Position numbers and translations under genes: made by a program. Positions 1 to 9,079 of a stretch of 64,000 nt of DNA are shown piece after piece. Source of the DNA: CAWBRT01 sp963819175 (GTDB lineage Bacteria > Acidobacteriota > Terriglobia > Terriglobales > Acidobacteriaceae); NCBI GenBank assembly GCA_963819175.1, contig CAWFVJ010000021.1:1-64000 (forward strand). The letters are read 5' to 3'. Under the pieces are notes generated by a model. The model did not search any database and was not told where the DNA came from. It saw only the letters and a program-made list of their open reading frames with translations. Position 1 is the stretch's first letter, and each line of letters starts with the position of its first letter.

Positions 1-366
1 TGAAACAGTCATCCGAACTGAAGCAGGTCGCGGAAGTCCGCTGGTGTTCTACGGGTGTCTGCGCATCGCGTGCGGTTGGTGTTGAAGCAGAGTAGCGGTT
101 CTGGGGCCGAGGGCGGTCCGAGGTTCCTGCTCGCCGTTTGTCGAATCACAGCGAGCAGGCACCGGGCTCTCGCCCTGTTGTGAAGAACCGGGAATTGGTG
201 GAACGCCTAAGCTGCGTTCTCTTGGTTTTCTTCGTCTATGCCAGCCGAACTTCCTCGGGTGGGCGATCTGGCTCTCTCCAGCCTGACGTGGCCAGGGAGC
301 AATAAGGGAGGATTCAGTGCCGAGTCCGTATGCAAGACTGTCGAACTTGGGCATAAATCATCTTCT
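1..366. other. No supported gene
   Basis: Short open frames exist on both strands, but none has a convincing ribosome binding site, a recognisable domain or coding-like composition. I see no RNA gene or repeat here. Confidence 0.5.
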
Positions 367-675
367 TTACAGCGACGGCGGAACACTCCAGTTATCTGGG
401 TTCAGGGTTACATTTCCGGCAGGCGCAGGAGTGGCCTTCTGCTCGGGTTCCGGAACTGTCTGTTGATCCGTTACTGCATCTTTGCCCTGCTCTGAGGTTG
501 AGGCGGGTTGACCTATCTGGTAGCCATCCGCGTCACCAGTAGCATTTTGTTGACCTACCTGGTAGCCATCGGCGTCACCAGTGGTATTTTCACTTGTTTC
601 GGTCTGGGCCTGTGCACCCATGGCGAAGCCGAGCGCCAGAATAGTCCCAAGCGAGAGAATACGGATTTTCTTCAT
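367..675 (-). CDS. Small secreted repeat protein of unknown function
   Basis: Encodes about 102 residues. The start at 675 is chosen because GGAGGA lies about 10 bases upstream and because the protein then opens with a typical signal peptide (MKKIRILSLGTILALGFAMG, cleavage near AQA). The mature part carries two near-identical 14-residue units with the core TGDADGYQ[VI]GQ, then a Gln/Glu/Pro-rich stretch and a tail NPDNWSVPPSL. No enzymatic motif is visible. The Asp-rich repeats could bind metal ions or form a surface repeat, but that is a guess. It stands alone: the flanking stretches have no supported gene. Function unknown; I am fairly sure it is real because of the RBS plus signal peptide. 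Confidence 0.65.
   Translation of the reverse strand: MKKIRILSLGTILALGFAMGAQAQTETSENTTGDADGYQVGQQNATGDADGYQIGQPASTSEQGKDAVTDQQTVPEPEQKATPAPAGNVTLNPDNWSVPPSL
508..591. repeat. Two tandem 42-bp units inside the secreted repeat protein gene
   Basis: Units at 508-549 and 550-591 both begin TTGACCTA and differ at only a few bases. They encode the two TGDADGYQ repeats of the overlapping minus-strand gene. Confidence 0.85.
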
Positions 676-1064
676 CGGTGTAGCTATCCTCCGGGCTAAT
701 CGATAATCGCGAAACGCCGAAGTTGCCCGTATCGTTTGACTTCCAAACCGGTAAAGATCGTGCTGGCCAAACTGATGGAACCGCTGTTCCATTTGTCCGG
801 GAATCTTCATTGACCGAACTTGTTGAGCGTCAGCTTTCGGCCTCTGTCACAAAGCAGCAAAGGATTTTTCTGCACCGCCCTTTCCCCAGATCACCAGTTG
901 GCGGCAGTTGAGCGTTTATGCGAAACTGTTGAGGCACTGGAACCTGTCGATGCATGAAAAGGACCAAGTGCCACCAGAACTGCCACCAGTGCGCTTGAGC
1001 CGTCTAGCGAATCTGTGGCAGTCGTGCAGTAAGCTGTTTCCTTCCTTGTATTTGCGGAGCAGAT
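676..1064. other. No supported gene upstream of the tRNA
   Basis: About 390 bases between the secreted protein gene and the tRNA. No gene, terminator or repeat could be supported. The tRNA promoter should lie at its right end but I could not fix its boxes. Confidence 0.45.
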
Positions 1065-1141
1065 GGGCCTGTAGCTCAGCTGGTTAGAGCAGTGGACTCA
1101 TAATCCATTGGTCGTAGGTTCAAATCCTACCGGGCCCACCA
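1065..1141 (+). tRNA. tRNA-Ile2 (anticodon CAU, lysidine-type)
   Basis: Full cloverleaf with an encoded CCA end. The acceptor GGGCCTG pairs with CGGGCCC (one G-T), the D-arm contains GTAGCTCAGCTGGTTAGAGC, the anticodon loop is CTCATAA with CAT, and the T-arm TAGGTTCAAATCCTA is perfect. CAT could mean Met or Ile2. The overall pattern (GGGCC start, ACTCATAAT in the anticodon arm, T-arm) matches tRNA-Ile read through lysidine at C34 rather than initiator or elongator Met. A tyrosine integrase gene lies immediately downstream, so the 3' half is the likely attachment site of an island. Confidence 0.93.
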
Positions 1142-1210
1142 ATTTTCAATCACTTACCGGGGTTGTGTTTTGGGGTGTGCCGTAAAGTGTGCCGTAAACT
1201 TTTTCGGCCA

Positions 1211-2259
1211 TCACCCTCTCCATTCGCTTGCTTCTTCTGTTTGGTTCAGTGCGGCACGCACGATCTCCAGCTCGGGATGCTGGTATTGCATCGCCGTCTT
1301 CACATCCTTGTGTCCCATCGTTTTCATGACGGCGGCCAGATTCCCGGTCTTCTTTAAGACTCGCGTCCCGTAATCGTGCCGTCCGCAATATAAGACCAGG
1401 TTATCGGGAAGACCGGCCTTGGAACGAGCCGCACGAAACAGCTTCGCGATCGTAGTGCGATGGCCGGATCGCGAACGCTTGGACGGAAAAATCCATCCCC
1501 CTGCCGCGAGCCGCAACGCGCTCGCAGTATGGATAACACGCGGTCGCTCGTGGGCACCATTCGCCGCCCTTCGATCGTCTTGCTGTCCGGCACGAAGATG
1601 AACTTGTTGTTCCAGTCGATGTTCTCGATGCGCACTCGGTAAAGCTCTCTTTCATTTCGCATTCCCGTGTCGCGCATCATGATGGTGATATCGCGGAAAA
1701 GAAGTTGGTGTTTGGGTCTCCATTTGGCCTCCTCGACCAGCGCTTCGGCGGCCGCCAAAAGCTTCTTTTCCGCCTCGTGATCAAGCCGCAAGGACCGGCC
1801 GTATTCCTTCAGCAGCTTGACTTTGGGGGCGCTGCGAATTAGCTTCCATTCTTCCGCCTTGTGCAGCATGCGACGCAGGGTTCGCAGGGCGCGGTTGGCG
1901 GTGGATGAGGAGCCGGTGAAGTCTAGCGTCTCGATTTCATCGGCGGTGATGGCGTCCAGTCGCATCCCCGTAATCGGAGTGGCAGCCAGCAGCCGCCATC
2001 CGTCGTTGTAGTAATCCTTGGTCGTAGCTTCCAATTTGGTGCTCTGGACCCAATCCAGAAAGCGCCGCGAAAATTCGGCCAATCTGGGAGCTTTTCGCGG
2101 CAGCGGATCCTTGCCTCCGGTGACTTGCACTAGCTTGATGGCCGCAATTGAACCCGCCCTGTTTCGGTTGCTCTCCTTGGTTGATCCACGGTAGCGCCGG
2201 CCGCCGACCGTGAAGTCATACCAATAGAACTTGGATTTCTTCTTCCTAAGCAATTCCAC
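1211..2259 (-). pseudogene. Tyrosine site-specific integrase, frameshifted
   Basis: Integrase of an island next to tRNA-Ile2. The GTG start at 2259 is preceded by GGAGGAGG. One frame runs to about 1510 and holds the arm-binding and core-binding parts and the first catalytic Arg region (TGMRNERELY). The reading then moves to a second frame that carries GRHDYGTRVL and GHKDVKTAMQYQH, the HxxR...H...Y end of the catalytic domain. The shift is a net -1 or +2 near the G-run at about 1498-1502. It may be a real lesion or, like other shifts in this window, a consensus artefact. Total length of about 345 residues is normal for the family. The C-terminal open frame continues to 1211 and then the tRNA follows within 70 bases, a standard island-end arrangement. 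Confidence 0.8.
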
Positions 2260-2348
2260 GAGCCTCCTCCATTGCAGCCCGCACGGAAGGCACTCGTGTG
2301 TGCTTCCGGATGAACTCCAGAAGCACCGCTACATCATACTGGATGGAG

Positions 2349-3881
2349 TGGACCCCGAAAATGAGGCAGCCAGTTAACCCATCCAATACATGGAATGGGG
2401 AGTACTGGGATGATGTCTCGGAGAAAGTTTTCCAAAGAGTTTAAGCTGGCGGCGGTTCGGCGGATTCAAGCTGGCGAACCGGTGCCGTATTTGGCGCGGG
2501 TGTTGGAAGTCAACCCCAGCGATTTGTACCGCTGGCATCGCGAGTCGCAGCAGTTGGGCGAGCTCGCTTTTGCCGGAGCAGGACAGCGGCAAGTGGAGCA
2601 GGATCGGGCGGCCGAACTGGAGCGCAAGATTGGCCAGCAGGCGGTGGAGATTGATTTTTTGCGGCGAGCCTTGCAGCGTGTCGAGCGAGCAGCGCCGGCT
2701 GCGGGCCTGCCTCGACGGCGCGCCCTCTACGAACACATCCGGCGGGAGAGCCGAAGCGGGAACGCGTTGACGGTGCGGCGCATGTGCGAATTGACGAAGG
2801 TTAGCCAGGCTGGCTATTACCGTTACTCGCAGGGCACACTGCCGGAGCGGCAGGAGTCATTGAACTCCGGCATCAGCATCCAGCAGATTGCCTTGGCAGT
2901 GGCCAGCCTATGGAAGCCGCGGATCACCGCCGAGTTACAGCGGCGTGGCTGGCGGGTGAACCGGAAGCGGGTGCAGCGGCTGATGCGCGAAGACAATCTG
3001 CTCTGCCTACGGCAAAGGCCGCTGTGTGGTGACCACCGACTCCGAGCATGACTATGCCGGTCTATCCCAACCGGCGCCGCCTCGATGATCGCTGACGGGA
3101 TGGACCAGCTGTGGGTGGCCGATATCACCTACATCCGACTGCTGTGCGAGTTTGTCTACCTGGCGGTGATCCTGGACGCGTATTCGCGGCGCGTGATTGG
3201 CTGGGCGCTGGAACGCACGCTGCAGGACCGGTCTGAGCGTGGCTGCCCTGCACATGGCGCTTGATCCCGGCGGCAAGTACGCGACCGGGCTGGTGCATCA
3301 CTCCGATCGCGGCGTGCAGTACGCTCAGCGCTGGACTACACCGAGCGAGTTGCGCGCTCACGGCATCGACGATCAGCATGTCGCGTCGCGGCAATCCCTA
3401 CGACAACGCCGCCTGCGAGTCGTTCATGAAAACGCTCAAGTGCGAGGAGGTCTATCGCAGCGAGTACCAGGACCTGGAAGACGCCCGCGCCCGCATCGGC
3501 ACCTTCCTGGAGCACATCTACAACCAGAAGCGCTTGCATTCGGCCTTGAACTACCGTCCGCCCGCCGAGTTTGAGAGCTCGTTGCCAGAGGTTGCGTTGC
3601 TGTCGCCACCGCGGCCACGATCGGTTGCGAGGGAACGAACATGAGTTTACGAAGGCATGGGGAGATCTATCCATACGACGAAGGCACGACCCGGCCGGAT
3701 CGTGCCCCGGCTCATCGTCTGGATGAGTTCCAGCTGGCTATTCCTGGCGGGTTGCTCTCCAGCATGGCCCGCTTCCGCTTCACCAGCCAACGCCATGCTG
3801 CATCCAAAACCAATACCGTTCAACGCGAAAGCAGCGAATGGCAAATCATGAGTTAACCAGTTGCCTCAGCCCAGGGGTCCA
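2349..3881 (+). mobile_element. IS3-family insertion sequence (1.53 kb)
   Basis: Ends are imperfect inverted repeats: the left end starts TGGACCCCGAAAATGAGGCA, and the right end read inwards on the other strand starts TGGACCCCTGGGCTGAGGCA, both followed by a GTTAAC-containing stretch. The interior encodes an IS3 OrfA-type helix-turn-helix protein and OrfB-type integrase catalytic core. The last 240 bases (3645-3881) carry no supported gene. Inserted in the excisionase-like gene. I see no clear target duplication. Confidence 0.85.
2410..3644 (+). pseudogene. IS3-family transposase (OrfA plus OrfB regions), multiply frameshifted
   Basis: The start ATGATG at 2410 has GGGGAG upstream. The N-terminus SRRKFSKEFKLAAVRRIQAG is the helix-turn-helix of IS3 OrfA, followed by a leucine-rich linker. 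The same frame continues into OrfB (KVSQAGYYRYSQ, RRGWRVNRKRVQRLMRED). The DDE core follows in other frames: WVADITYIRL (first Asp), a middle part around DPGGKYATGLVHHSDRG (second Asp), and GNPYDNAACESFMKTLKCEE with the final Glu. Each shift I resolved is a one-base gain at an ambiguous codon position (for example GCCGGTC for GC{C,G}GTC near 3058). Copies of this IS in the genome probably differ at these sites and have been merged. As written the gene is not translatable as one product. Confidence 0.78.
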
Positions 3882-4031
3882 CTTCTCGTCCTCTGTGGTT
3901 TACGTAATCCGGCCCAACCCCCTCGTAACGCCACCTTTTCAATGTGTTAGGTGACTTGCCTAGAATCCGCGCGGCCTCTCGCGTATCAACAAGCCCGGGA
4001 ACGACTCTGCTCGCATCCGCTTTCGTGGCCA

Positions 4032-4232
4032 TTAAGCCGCCCTCCTGGAGAGAACACCGACCGTAACATCACACTTTTCGCCGGGAGGCCGCGCGGCGAC
4101 GGGGTACTCTGTGTGATCCATCCTCACGTTTACACTCCCGCTCCCAATACTGCTCATCTGCTTCCAGTTCATTCTCGCCAGGCTTTCGCCGCCGCAGCTA
4201 GCTGTCTCTTCCGTTCCGCGGGGATTGCTCAT
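4032..4232 (-). CDS. Hypothetical small protein upstream of the excisionase-like gene
   Basis: About 66 residues from the ATG at 4232 (a TTG at 4280 is an alternative). Its stop TAA overlaps the ATG of the next gene (TAATG), and the AGGAGG that serves that gene lies inside its 3' end, which is typical of a coupled operon. No domain recognised. The sequence is polar, with MNWKQMSSIG in the middle and RPPGEKCDVTVG near the end. Likely part of the island recombination module if real. Confidence 0.35.
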   Translation of the reverse strand: MSNPRGTEETASCGGESLARMNWKQMSSIGSGSVNVRMDHTEYPVAARPPGEKCDVTVGVLSRRAA

Positions 4233-4545
4233 TAGTGCGCGTCCATAGCAAGTGTCTACGCCAATGAGAAACTTCTGCAACTCCTAAAGGCTTCGTGCTT
4301 TTGGGGAGGTTTCGACAAAAACATCCGGACAAAAGTTACAGAAGGGCTGCCGCGCAAATTCTTCTTGTCCCAGACCGCTGCTGTCCAGGTTCGATCACCA
4401 GGAAAGCGGAAGTTGCTCGGCGGGGCCGGTAGCGGCGGCTGAAAGGGCTTGTCGATCCAGTCGAACCCCGCTATCGGCGGAGGTATCATTCACGCCAAGG
4501 CGTACCCGCGCCTGCTAGCTGGGTCTTTTTTGGCGAGCCTCCAGG
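4233..4545. other. Intergenic stretch with one CCGGACAAAAG motif
   Basis: No convincing gene. It contains TCCGGACAAAAG at about 4324-4335, which matches half of the palindrome at 5564-5575 and may be an operator half-site. Confidence 0.35.
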
Positions 4546-5406
4546 TTATTTCTTGTGAGGGTTGAAAAACCAATCGGTACCTCGCGGAAACCAGGTGGGA
4601 TCTAGAAAGCGAAGGGGTTTGCCGTAGTCCGGCCGCCCGTCTGTTTTCTGCCGGCGCAGCTCTCTGTCAATGCTCCCCTCGGTACGTCCCACAGCCCCAA
4701 ACGCTGCATCGAACAGCCGCCCAATGAATTGAGCTACATTGCTGATTTTCATGGCGGTTTCAGCCTGGTATTTTTCTAGACAGGTTGCTGCTGCCCCAAT
4801 AAACCAATGATCGATGGCAGGTGTCTTGGGACCTATCAGTGGATACCTATGCGGCTTATGCGGATTGGCTTCACTAGCCAGACGTTGCTCGACGGGGGTG
4901 CGAAACCTGGGATGAATAGTTAGCGCAATTATCTCTTCGCGTGTTTCAAGCTCTACGACTAGTTCTCTTAATCGTTCCGCAATTTTCCCAATTTCGAGAT
5001 CACCTTTGGTGAACTCGATGTCGCCCAGTTGCTCACTGTAGTCGATCGGGCCTTTGACTACTTTGAAGGAGTATGTACTGGGGTCAGACATAAACTGAGA
5101 CATAAACTGTCTGAAGCACTCGATGTCGTACATTTGCTCGCCGCAGTCGCTGCACGCTTGGTCAAGGCAGTCAGCGGCCTCAGAAATCAATTGGCGGAGT
5201 TTAGAGATCTTTATCCGTTCGTTTCGCAGCCAAGGAACGGATCTCCGTGCTGCTTCTGCAAACTTTTCGGACACTACCTTGCGCACTGCGATGTGGTAAA
5301 GGTCGTCGAGAAGGGCGCTGCGCTGTTTCTCCTTGAGCATCTTTAGCTGAGGCAACTCGTTCATCACCCTACAAAAATCGTCAAACGACTTAAACTTTTC
5401 ATCCAT
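4546..5406 (-). CDS. Conserved-looking hypothetical protein (286 aa)
   Basis: The ATG at 5406 is preceded by GGAGG at good distance. The protein is soluble, charged and helix-rich, with no signal peptide or membrane segment. It has one CxxC-like pair (CSDCGEQ near residue 86) that might bind metal, and a Trp/Pro-rich C-terminus (DPTWFPRGTDWFFNPHKK). I do not recognise a family. It diverges from the three-Cys-motif gene across a 380-base spacer that contains a perfect 12-bp palindrome, so the two may share regulation. Codon use is less GC-rich than the efflux and bc operons, in keeping with acquired DNA. Confidence 0.7.
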   Translation of the reverse strand: MDEKFKSFDDFCRVMNELPQLKMLKEKQRSALLDDLYHIAVRKVVSEKFAEAARRSVPWLRNERIKISKLRQLISEAADCLDQACSDCGEQMYDIECFRQFMSQFMSDPSTYSFKVVKGPIDYSEQLGDIEFTKGDLEIGKIAERLRELVVELETREEIIALTIHPRFRTPVEQRLASEANPHKPHRYPLIGPKTPAIDHWFIGAAATCLEKYQAETAMKISNVAQFIGRLFDAAFGAVGRTEGSIDRELRRQKTDGRPDYGKPLRFLDPTWFPRGTDWFFNPHKK

Positions 5407-5563
5407 GTTGTTGCGGCCTCCTGCAATCCCACACTAACGCCGCAGGCCTATTGCTTGATCTCGTGCGCCGGTCGTCACGGCTCTGCGCGAACATAGTATA
5501 CCCATTTTCAATTGATTTTCTTCAGGACAAAAGCATAAACACATTCAGATTTCCATCATGAAT

Positions 5564-5575
5564 TTGTCCGGACAA
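5564..5575. promoter_or_regulatory. Perfect palindrome TTGTCCGGACAA, candidate operator
   Basis: A perfect 12-bp inverted repeat lies between the divergent genes at 5406 (minus) and 5791 (plus). The related strings CAGGACAAAAG (about 5523) and TCCGGACAAAAG (about 4324) lie on the same side of the island. Position and repetition suggest an island repressor site. The protein that would bind it is not identified. Confidence 0.4.
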
Positions 5576-5790
5576 GGTGTTCAAGAGTGCATGGTGACCG
5601 CTTTCACTTTGGTAGATGACTAAACCCTCCAGGTGCCAGATCCTTAAATGCAGTCGTGCGCGCCAAAGCCACCGGCTTTAGCTGGTGTCGTTGCGCGCTG
5701 AAGAGCGTTGCACTGCCTGCAGGTTCAAAACTTCGCGTCGGGCCATGCGTTTCCACGATCCGCATTGCCACCGCGGAAGGCTATTGGATT

Positions 5791-7185
5791 ATGGGTTTAG
5801 AAACCAATATCGGATTTTGTGACTCTACTGCAAACCTGGAGATGGGTTGTTCGGGCTGTGAGTTGTGGAACGGGCGTGACCCCCGCGAATGCTACGCCGG
5901 AAATCTGACTACTCGGTATGCGGGCCGTCCCGGTTGGCCTGCTGCGTTCGGCCAACCCAAGCTATTCATGCAACGACTGGAGGCCGCGCTGCATTGGCCT
6001 GACCTGCGCGGCAAGAACCGCTCTGATAAGCCGTGGTTGAGCGGCTTGCCCCGAGTCATTTTCCTGAATGATATGGGTGACACATTCACCGAGGGCTTGC
6101 CTGTTGACTGGCTCGCTCCCGTCTGGCCGCGCATTGCGGCGTCCAAGCACATCTGGCTCATGCTGACGAAGCGTCCGCAGCGGATGGCGCAATTCCTTGC
6201 GCAGTACAGATGTCCGCCTAATGTCTGGCCAGGAGTGAGTGTTACGAGCATGGCCACTATCGGGCGGCTCGATGACCTATTTAAGATTGATTCCCCCCAT
6301 CTCTGGGTATCGGCTGAGCCGCTGCGCGGCCCTCTTAACGTGTTGCGCTTTGATCCTGGCGTGTTGCGCTGGCTAGTCACCGGCGGTGAAAGCGGCAAAG
6401 CTGCGTGCGAATCCGACCTCCAATGGTTCCGGGACCTACGCGACCATTGCGGCACCAATGAAATCGCGTTTTTCATGAAGCAGCTCGGATCGGCATACGG
6501 CCCGCACAAAGGGGCGGATAGCATCCCCGCCGATCTCTTGATACGCGAAGTTCCTGATGCAAATCCGGCACCGCCAGCACCACTTCATCCAGGAGCGCCC
6601 GGGAAATCGCTCAGCATAGCAGGTTGCAAGGGCAAACACAACGGCGCAACAGGTTCGCTATTTCCTCCTGCAGCAGACACTTTTGAGCGCGTTAGGCAAA
6701 TGACCGAGCAGCAGAAAACCGAGTACGCTCACTCGCTGATTACGCAAGGCGACCAAGTTGCAATTGATGCTGTGATTCCAGTCTTCCGTACCGGGAGCAC
6801 TTTTGCAGAAATCTTTGAAGTCTATCGGCCTGTAATCCTCATACTCAAGCTCCACTTCGACAGACCGGGGCGGCCCATCGCGGGACAGATCACGTGGGGT
6901 GAGATTGTGCGCCGGCACTTCGGTGTGAGTCTTCGCAGGATGCAACAGCTGCTGCAGGAGCGCAAGGAACCGAGGCGGCGGCGAGGCGGCAAACGGCAAC
7001 GCGATTTCCGTCTGCTAGCCATCGCGGCGATCAAACTGGCGCGTGCAGTTGTGGCGGGCAATGGAGCAGAGGCACGCATGATAGCGGACAAAATATTAGA
7101 GCTTGCTGACGGGCTACCAACGATGAGTTCGGTGATCTGCCCGGGTGAGAATCGGGCATTGCGATCTATACCGTTTAGTGCTTAA
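5791..7185 (+). CDS. Three-Cys-motif phage Gp37/Gp68-family protein (DUF5131)
   Basis: 464 residues from the ATG at 5791 (GGAAGG about 11 bases upstream). The open frame extends 135 bases further upstream without a good start. The N-terminus carries Cys20, Cys23 and Cys34 in GCSGCELWNGRDPRECYAG, the three-Cys motif of this family, which resembles but is not the radical SAM CxxxCxxC. Further family-like blocks are VIFLNDMGDTF, HIWLMLTKRPQRM, VWPGVSVTS, LWVSAEPLRGPL and WLVTGGESG. From about residue 330 there is an extra basic C-terminal region with a possible helix-turn-helix (GEIVRRHFGVSLRRMQQLLQ) that usual family members lack. Biochemical activity is unknown to me. The gene heads a plus-strand run of small genes broken by insertion sequences, so it may be the main gene of an accessory cassette. 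Confidence 0.8.
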   Translation: MGLETNIGFCDSTANLEMGCSGCELWNGRDPRECYAGNLTTRYAGRPGWPAAFGQPKLFMQRLEAALHWPDLRGKNRSDKPWLSGLPRVIFLNDMGDTFTEGLPVDWLAPVWPRIAASKHIWLMLTKRPQRMAQFLAQYRCPPNVWPGVSVTSMATIGRLDDLFKIDSPHLWVSAEPLRGPLNVLRFDPGVLRWLVTGGESGKAACESDLQWFRDLRDHCGTNEIAFFMKQLGSAYGPHKGADSIPADLLIREVPDANPAPPAPLHPGAPGKSLSIAGCKGKHNGATGSLFPPAADTFERVRQMTEQQKTEYAHSLITQGDQVAIDAVIPVFRTGSTFAEIFEVYRPVILILKLHFDRPGRPIAGQITWGEIVRRHFGVSLRRMQQLLQERKEPRRRRGGKRQRDFRLLAIAAIKLARAVVAGNGAEARMIADKILELADGLPTMSSVICPGENRALRSIPFSA

Positions 7186-7402
7186 GGAAACGAATGAGCC
7201 GAGTTAGATCAACTAGCGGTCGCTGATGATCATTCTGGCCGTTCAACGGAACGTAAGAGGAGAACACGATGCCGCAGAAACAATGGGATTGGTCACGCAT
7301 ATCGCGGATGAAGGTAAACAAGCCACTTGAATGGCGCCCCGCCATAAGCCGCGTTACCGTAACGACGCACAACATCGAGGACTTGATGGAAACAGCGGCT
7401 AG

Positions 7403-8690
7403 CTGCCGTTGCTGAAAAACTACTCTCGTTTCCACAGGCGAACCTGTTAAGAAGAAGGCATGCGCGGAGACGACGAGCAGCAATTGGATGTGTTCAGTTA
7501 CGTAAGCCCCGAACAGCGTATTCCCCAAGACCATCCGCTTCGTCCAGTACGGGTCATGGCCGACGAAGCATTGCACGATCTGAAGCCACACTTCAGCAGG
7601 CTGTACGCCAAGACGGGGCGGCCTTCGATTGCCCCGGAGAAGCTGCTGCGTGCCCTGCTGCTGCAAGTGCTGTACTCGGTGCGCAGTGAACGCATGTTGA
7701 TGGAACAACTCAACTACAACCTGCTCTTCCGCTGGTTCGTGGGATTGAACATGGACGACGCTATCTGGGACGCGACGGTGTTCAGCAAGAACCGTCAACG
7801 TCTACTGGCTGGCGACATTGCCGAAGCGTTCTTTGAGGCCGTTCTGAAACAAGCGAGACGGCGAGACCTGCTCTCGGATGAGCACTTCACCGTGGATGGA
7901 ACCTTGCTGGAAGCATGGGCGGGGCAGAAGAGTTTTCGCCGTATTAATGATGATGAGCAGCCACCTGCGGCTTCGGGCGAAGAGGGCGGCTCGAATCCAA
8001 CGGTAAACTTCCACGGCGAAAAACGCAGCAATGATACCCACTTCTCCACAACCGACCCGGATGCAATGCAGGCCCGCAAGAGCCGGGGCAGCGCAGCGGT
8101 GCTAGCCTATCGCGGCCACCTGCTCACAGAGAACCGCAACGGACTGGTTGTGTCCACGCGCACGACACAAGCCGATGGCGCCGCCGAACGCGATGCCGCG
8201 CTGCTAATGGTCGAGGACATTCCCGGCAATGGCCGCGTCACACTGGGAGCCGACAAGGGCTATGACGTTCACGACTTCGTTGGCGAGTTGCGGCACATGA
8301 ACGTTACTCCGCATGTAGCGCAGAACGATACCAACCGCCGCAGTGCCATCGACCAGCGCACCACTCATCATGACGGCTATCGGGTGAGCCAGAGAAAGCG
8401 CAAGAGAATCGAAGAGGTGTTCGGCTGGATGAAAACAGTTGGGCTGTTACGCAAACTGCGGCATCGTGGACTGGAGCAGGTCGGCTGGGTCTTCACCTTT
8501 ACGGCTGCGGCCTACAATCTGGTGCGCATCCGCAATCTCATGGGTAGTACCCCTCAGCCGAAGTGTGCGTAAAACCGCCACTAATCGCCTCCAACCTCCA
8601 CGTCAACCACAACAGTTCACCAGCGGAATCCTTGAACTGACCACATACAACACAGGCGAAGCCTGAATAGGCGCATTTTTCAGCAGCCTG
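7403..8690 (+). mobile_element. IS5-family element, copy 1, in a CTAG target
   Basis: Flanked by CTAG at 7399-7402 and 8691-8694. The right end reads TTTTTCAGCAGCCTG; the left end CTGCCGTTGCTGAAAAAC is its imperfect inverted partner. Length is 1288 bp. It is related to, but not identical with, the copy at 9415-10700, which lies in the opposite orientation. Confidence 0.85.
7460..8572 (+). CDS. IS5-family transposase, copy 1
   Basis: 370 residues, the full length for this group. It opens with the N-terminal transposase domain (KLLRALLLQVLYSVRSERML, LFRWFVGL, DATVFSKNRQRLL). The DDE domain follows: HFTVDGTLLEAWAG gives the first Asp, TLGADKGYDVHDFV the second, and RKRIEEVFGWMKTVG the catalytic Glu. 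No frameshift is visible, so it may be active. The start at 7460 has AAGAAGG upstream. About 65-70 percent similar by eye to the copy at 9555-10646. Confidence 0.92.
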   Translation: MRGDDEQQLDVFSYVSPEQRIPQDHPLRPVRVMADEALHDLKPHFSRLYAKTGRPSIAPEKLLRALLLQVLYSVRSERMLMEQLNYNLLFRWFVGLNMDDAIWDATVFSKNRQRLLAGDIAEAFFEAVLKQARRRDLLSDEHFTVDGTLLEAWAGQKSFRRINDDEQPPAASGEEGGSNPTVNFHGEKRSNDTHFSTTDPDAMQARKSRGSAAVLAYRGHLLTENRNGLVVSTRTTQADGAAERDAALLMVEDIPGNGRVTLGADKGYDVHDFVGELRHMNVTPHVAQNDTNRRSAIDQRTTHHDGYRVSQRKRKRIEEVFGWMKTVGLLRKLRHRGLEQVGWVFTFTAAAYNLVRIRNLMGSTPQPKCA

Positions 8691-9079
8691 CTAGGTCCGT
8701 GTCTGGGCCTGCCAACCGAGTATGACACTCTCGCCATAGGGGATGTGATCTCCCACCAGTGCTATTCCGGCCTTTACTCGCATGACGCGCCGGCGGTCTT
8801 GGTTTGGCATAGCCGGCAGAACAAACCCACAGATAACACCGCCACGGTTGAGCATGGTGGCGATCCGGACTGGGGGGAGTACCTGCCTGAACTGGCCTGT
8901 ATAGCCCTCGCCTGCACTGATGATGTCCCTCGTACCTTGTTTGATCTGGATGAGGGCAGGTTGGTAGACGGCCAGACCGTGGGAAAGTACTACGCAGACT
9001 ACTTGGAATAGCGCACGGCCAGGAGGCGAGTCGAATTCTGGATCGTCGCAGGCTGCAACACCACGGCCCACATGGTGAC

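Larger units (their letters stand above)
2246..4032 (-). pseudogene. Excisionase/AlpA-like DNA-binding gene split by IS3
   Basis: Two halves on either side of the IS3 element. The first half (4032 to 3882) starts with ATG behind AGGAGG and reads through DTREAARILGKSPNTLKRWR, a MerR/excisionase-type helix-turn-helix with a wing (GPDYVNHRGRE). The second half (2348 to 2246) reads QYDVAVLLEFIRKHTRVPSV and ends in TAG just inside the integrase start. Together they make a typical 80-90 residue excisionase placed directly upstream of, and overlapping, the integrase gene. The ATG overlaps the stop of the preceding small ORF (TAATG), suggesting translational coupling. Expected role: DNA bending and control of excision. 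The insertion should abolish it. No target duplication is visible and the halves join one base out of frame. Confidence 0.72.
7270..9011 (+). pseudogene. Hypothetical gene split by an IS5 element
   Basis: Starts at ATG 7270 behind AGAGGAGA and reads MPQKQWDWSRISRMKVNKPL up to the CTAG at 7399-7402. After the IS5 copy the reading resumes at 8695 as LPTEYDTLAIGDVISHQCYS and continues to the TAG at 9009-9011, ending VGKYYADYLE. Joined at the CTAG target the two parts are one base out of frame, which a doubled base in GCGGCTAG would explain. The product would be about 150 residues, acidic towards the C-terminus, with no domain I recognise. It lies 85 bases after the three-Cys-motif gene on the same strand and is probably cotranscribed with it. 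The downstream half looks coding across its full length. Confidence 0.5.

Noticed and set aside
3641..3856. Small passenger gene at the right end of the IS3 element
   Set aside because: Two overlapping frames exist but neither has a binding site, and both lie inside the element's terminal non-coding part.
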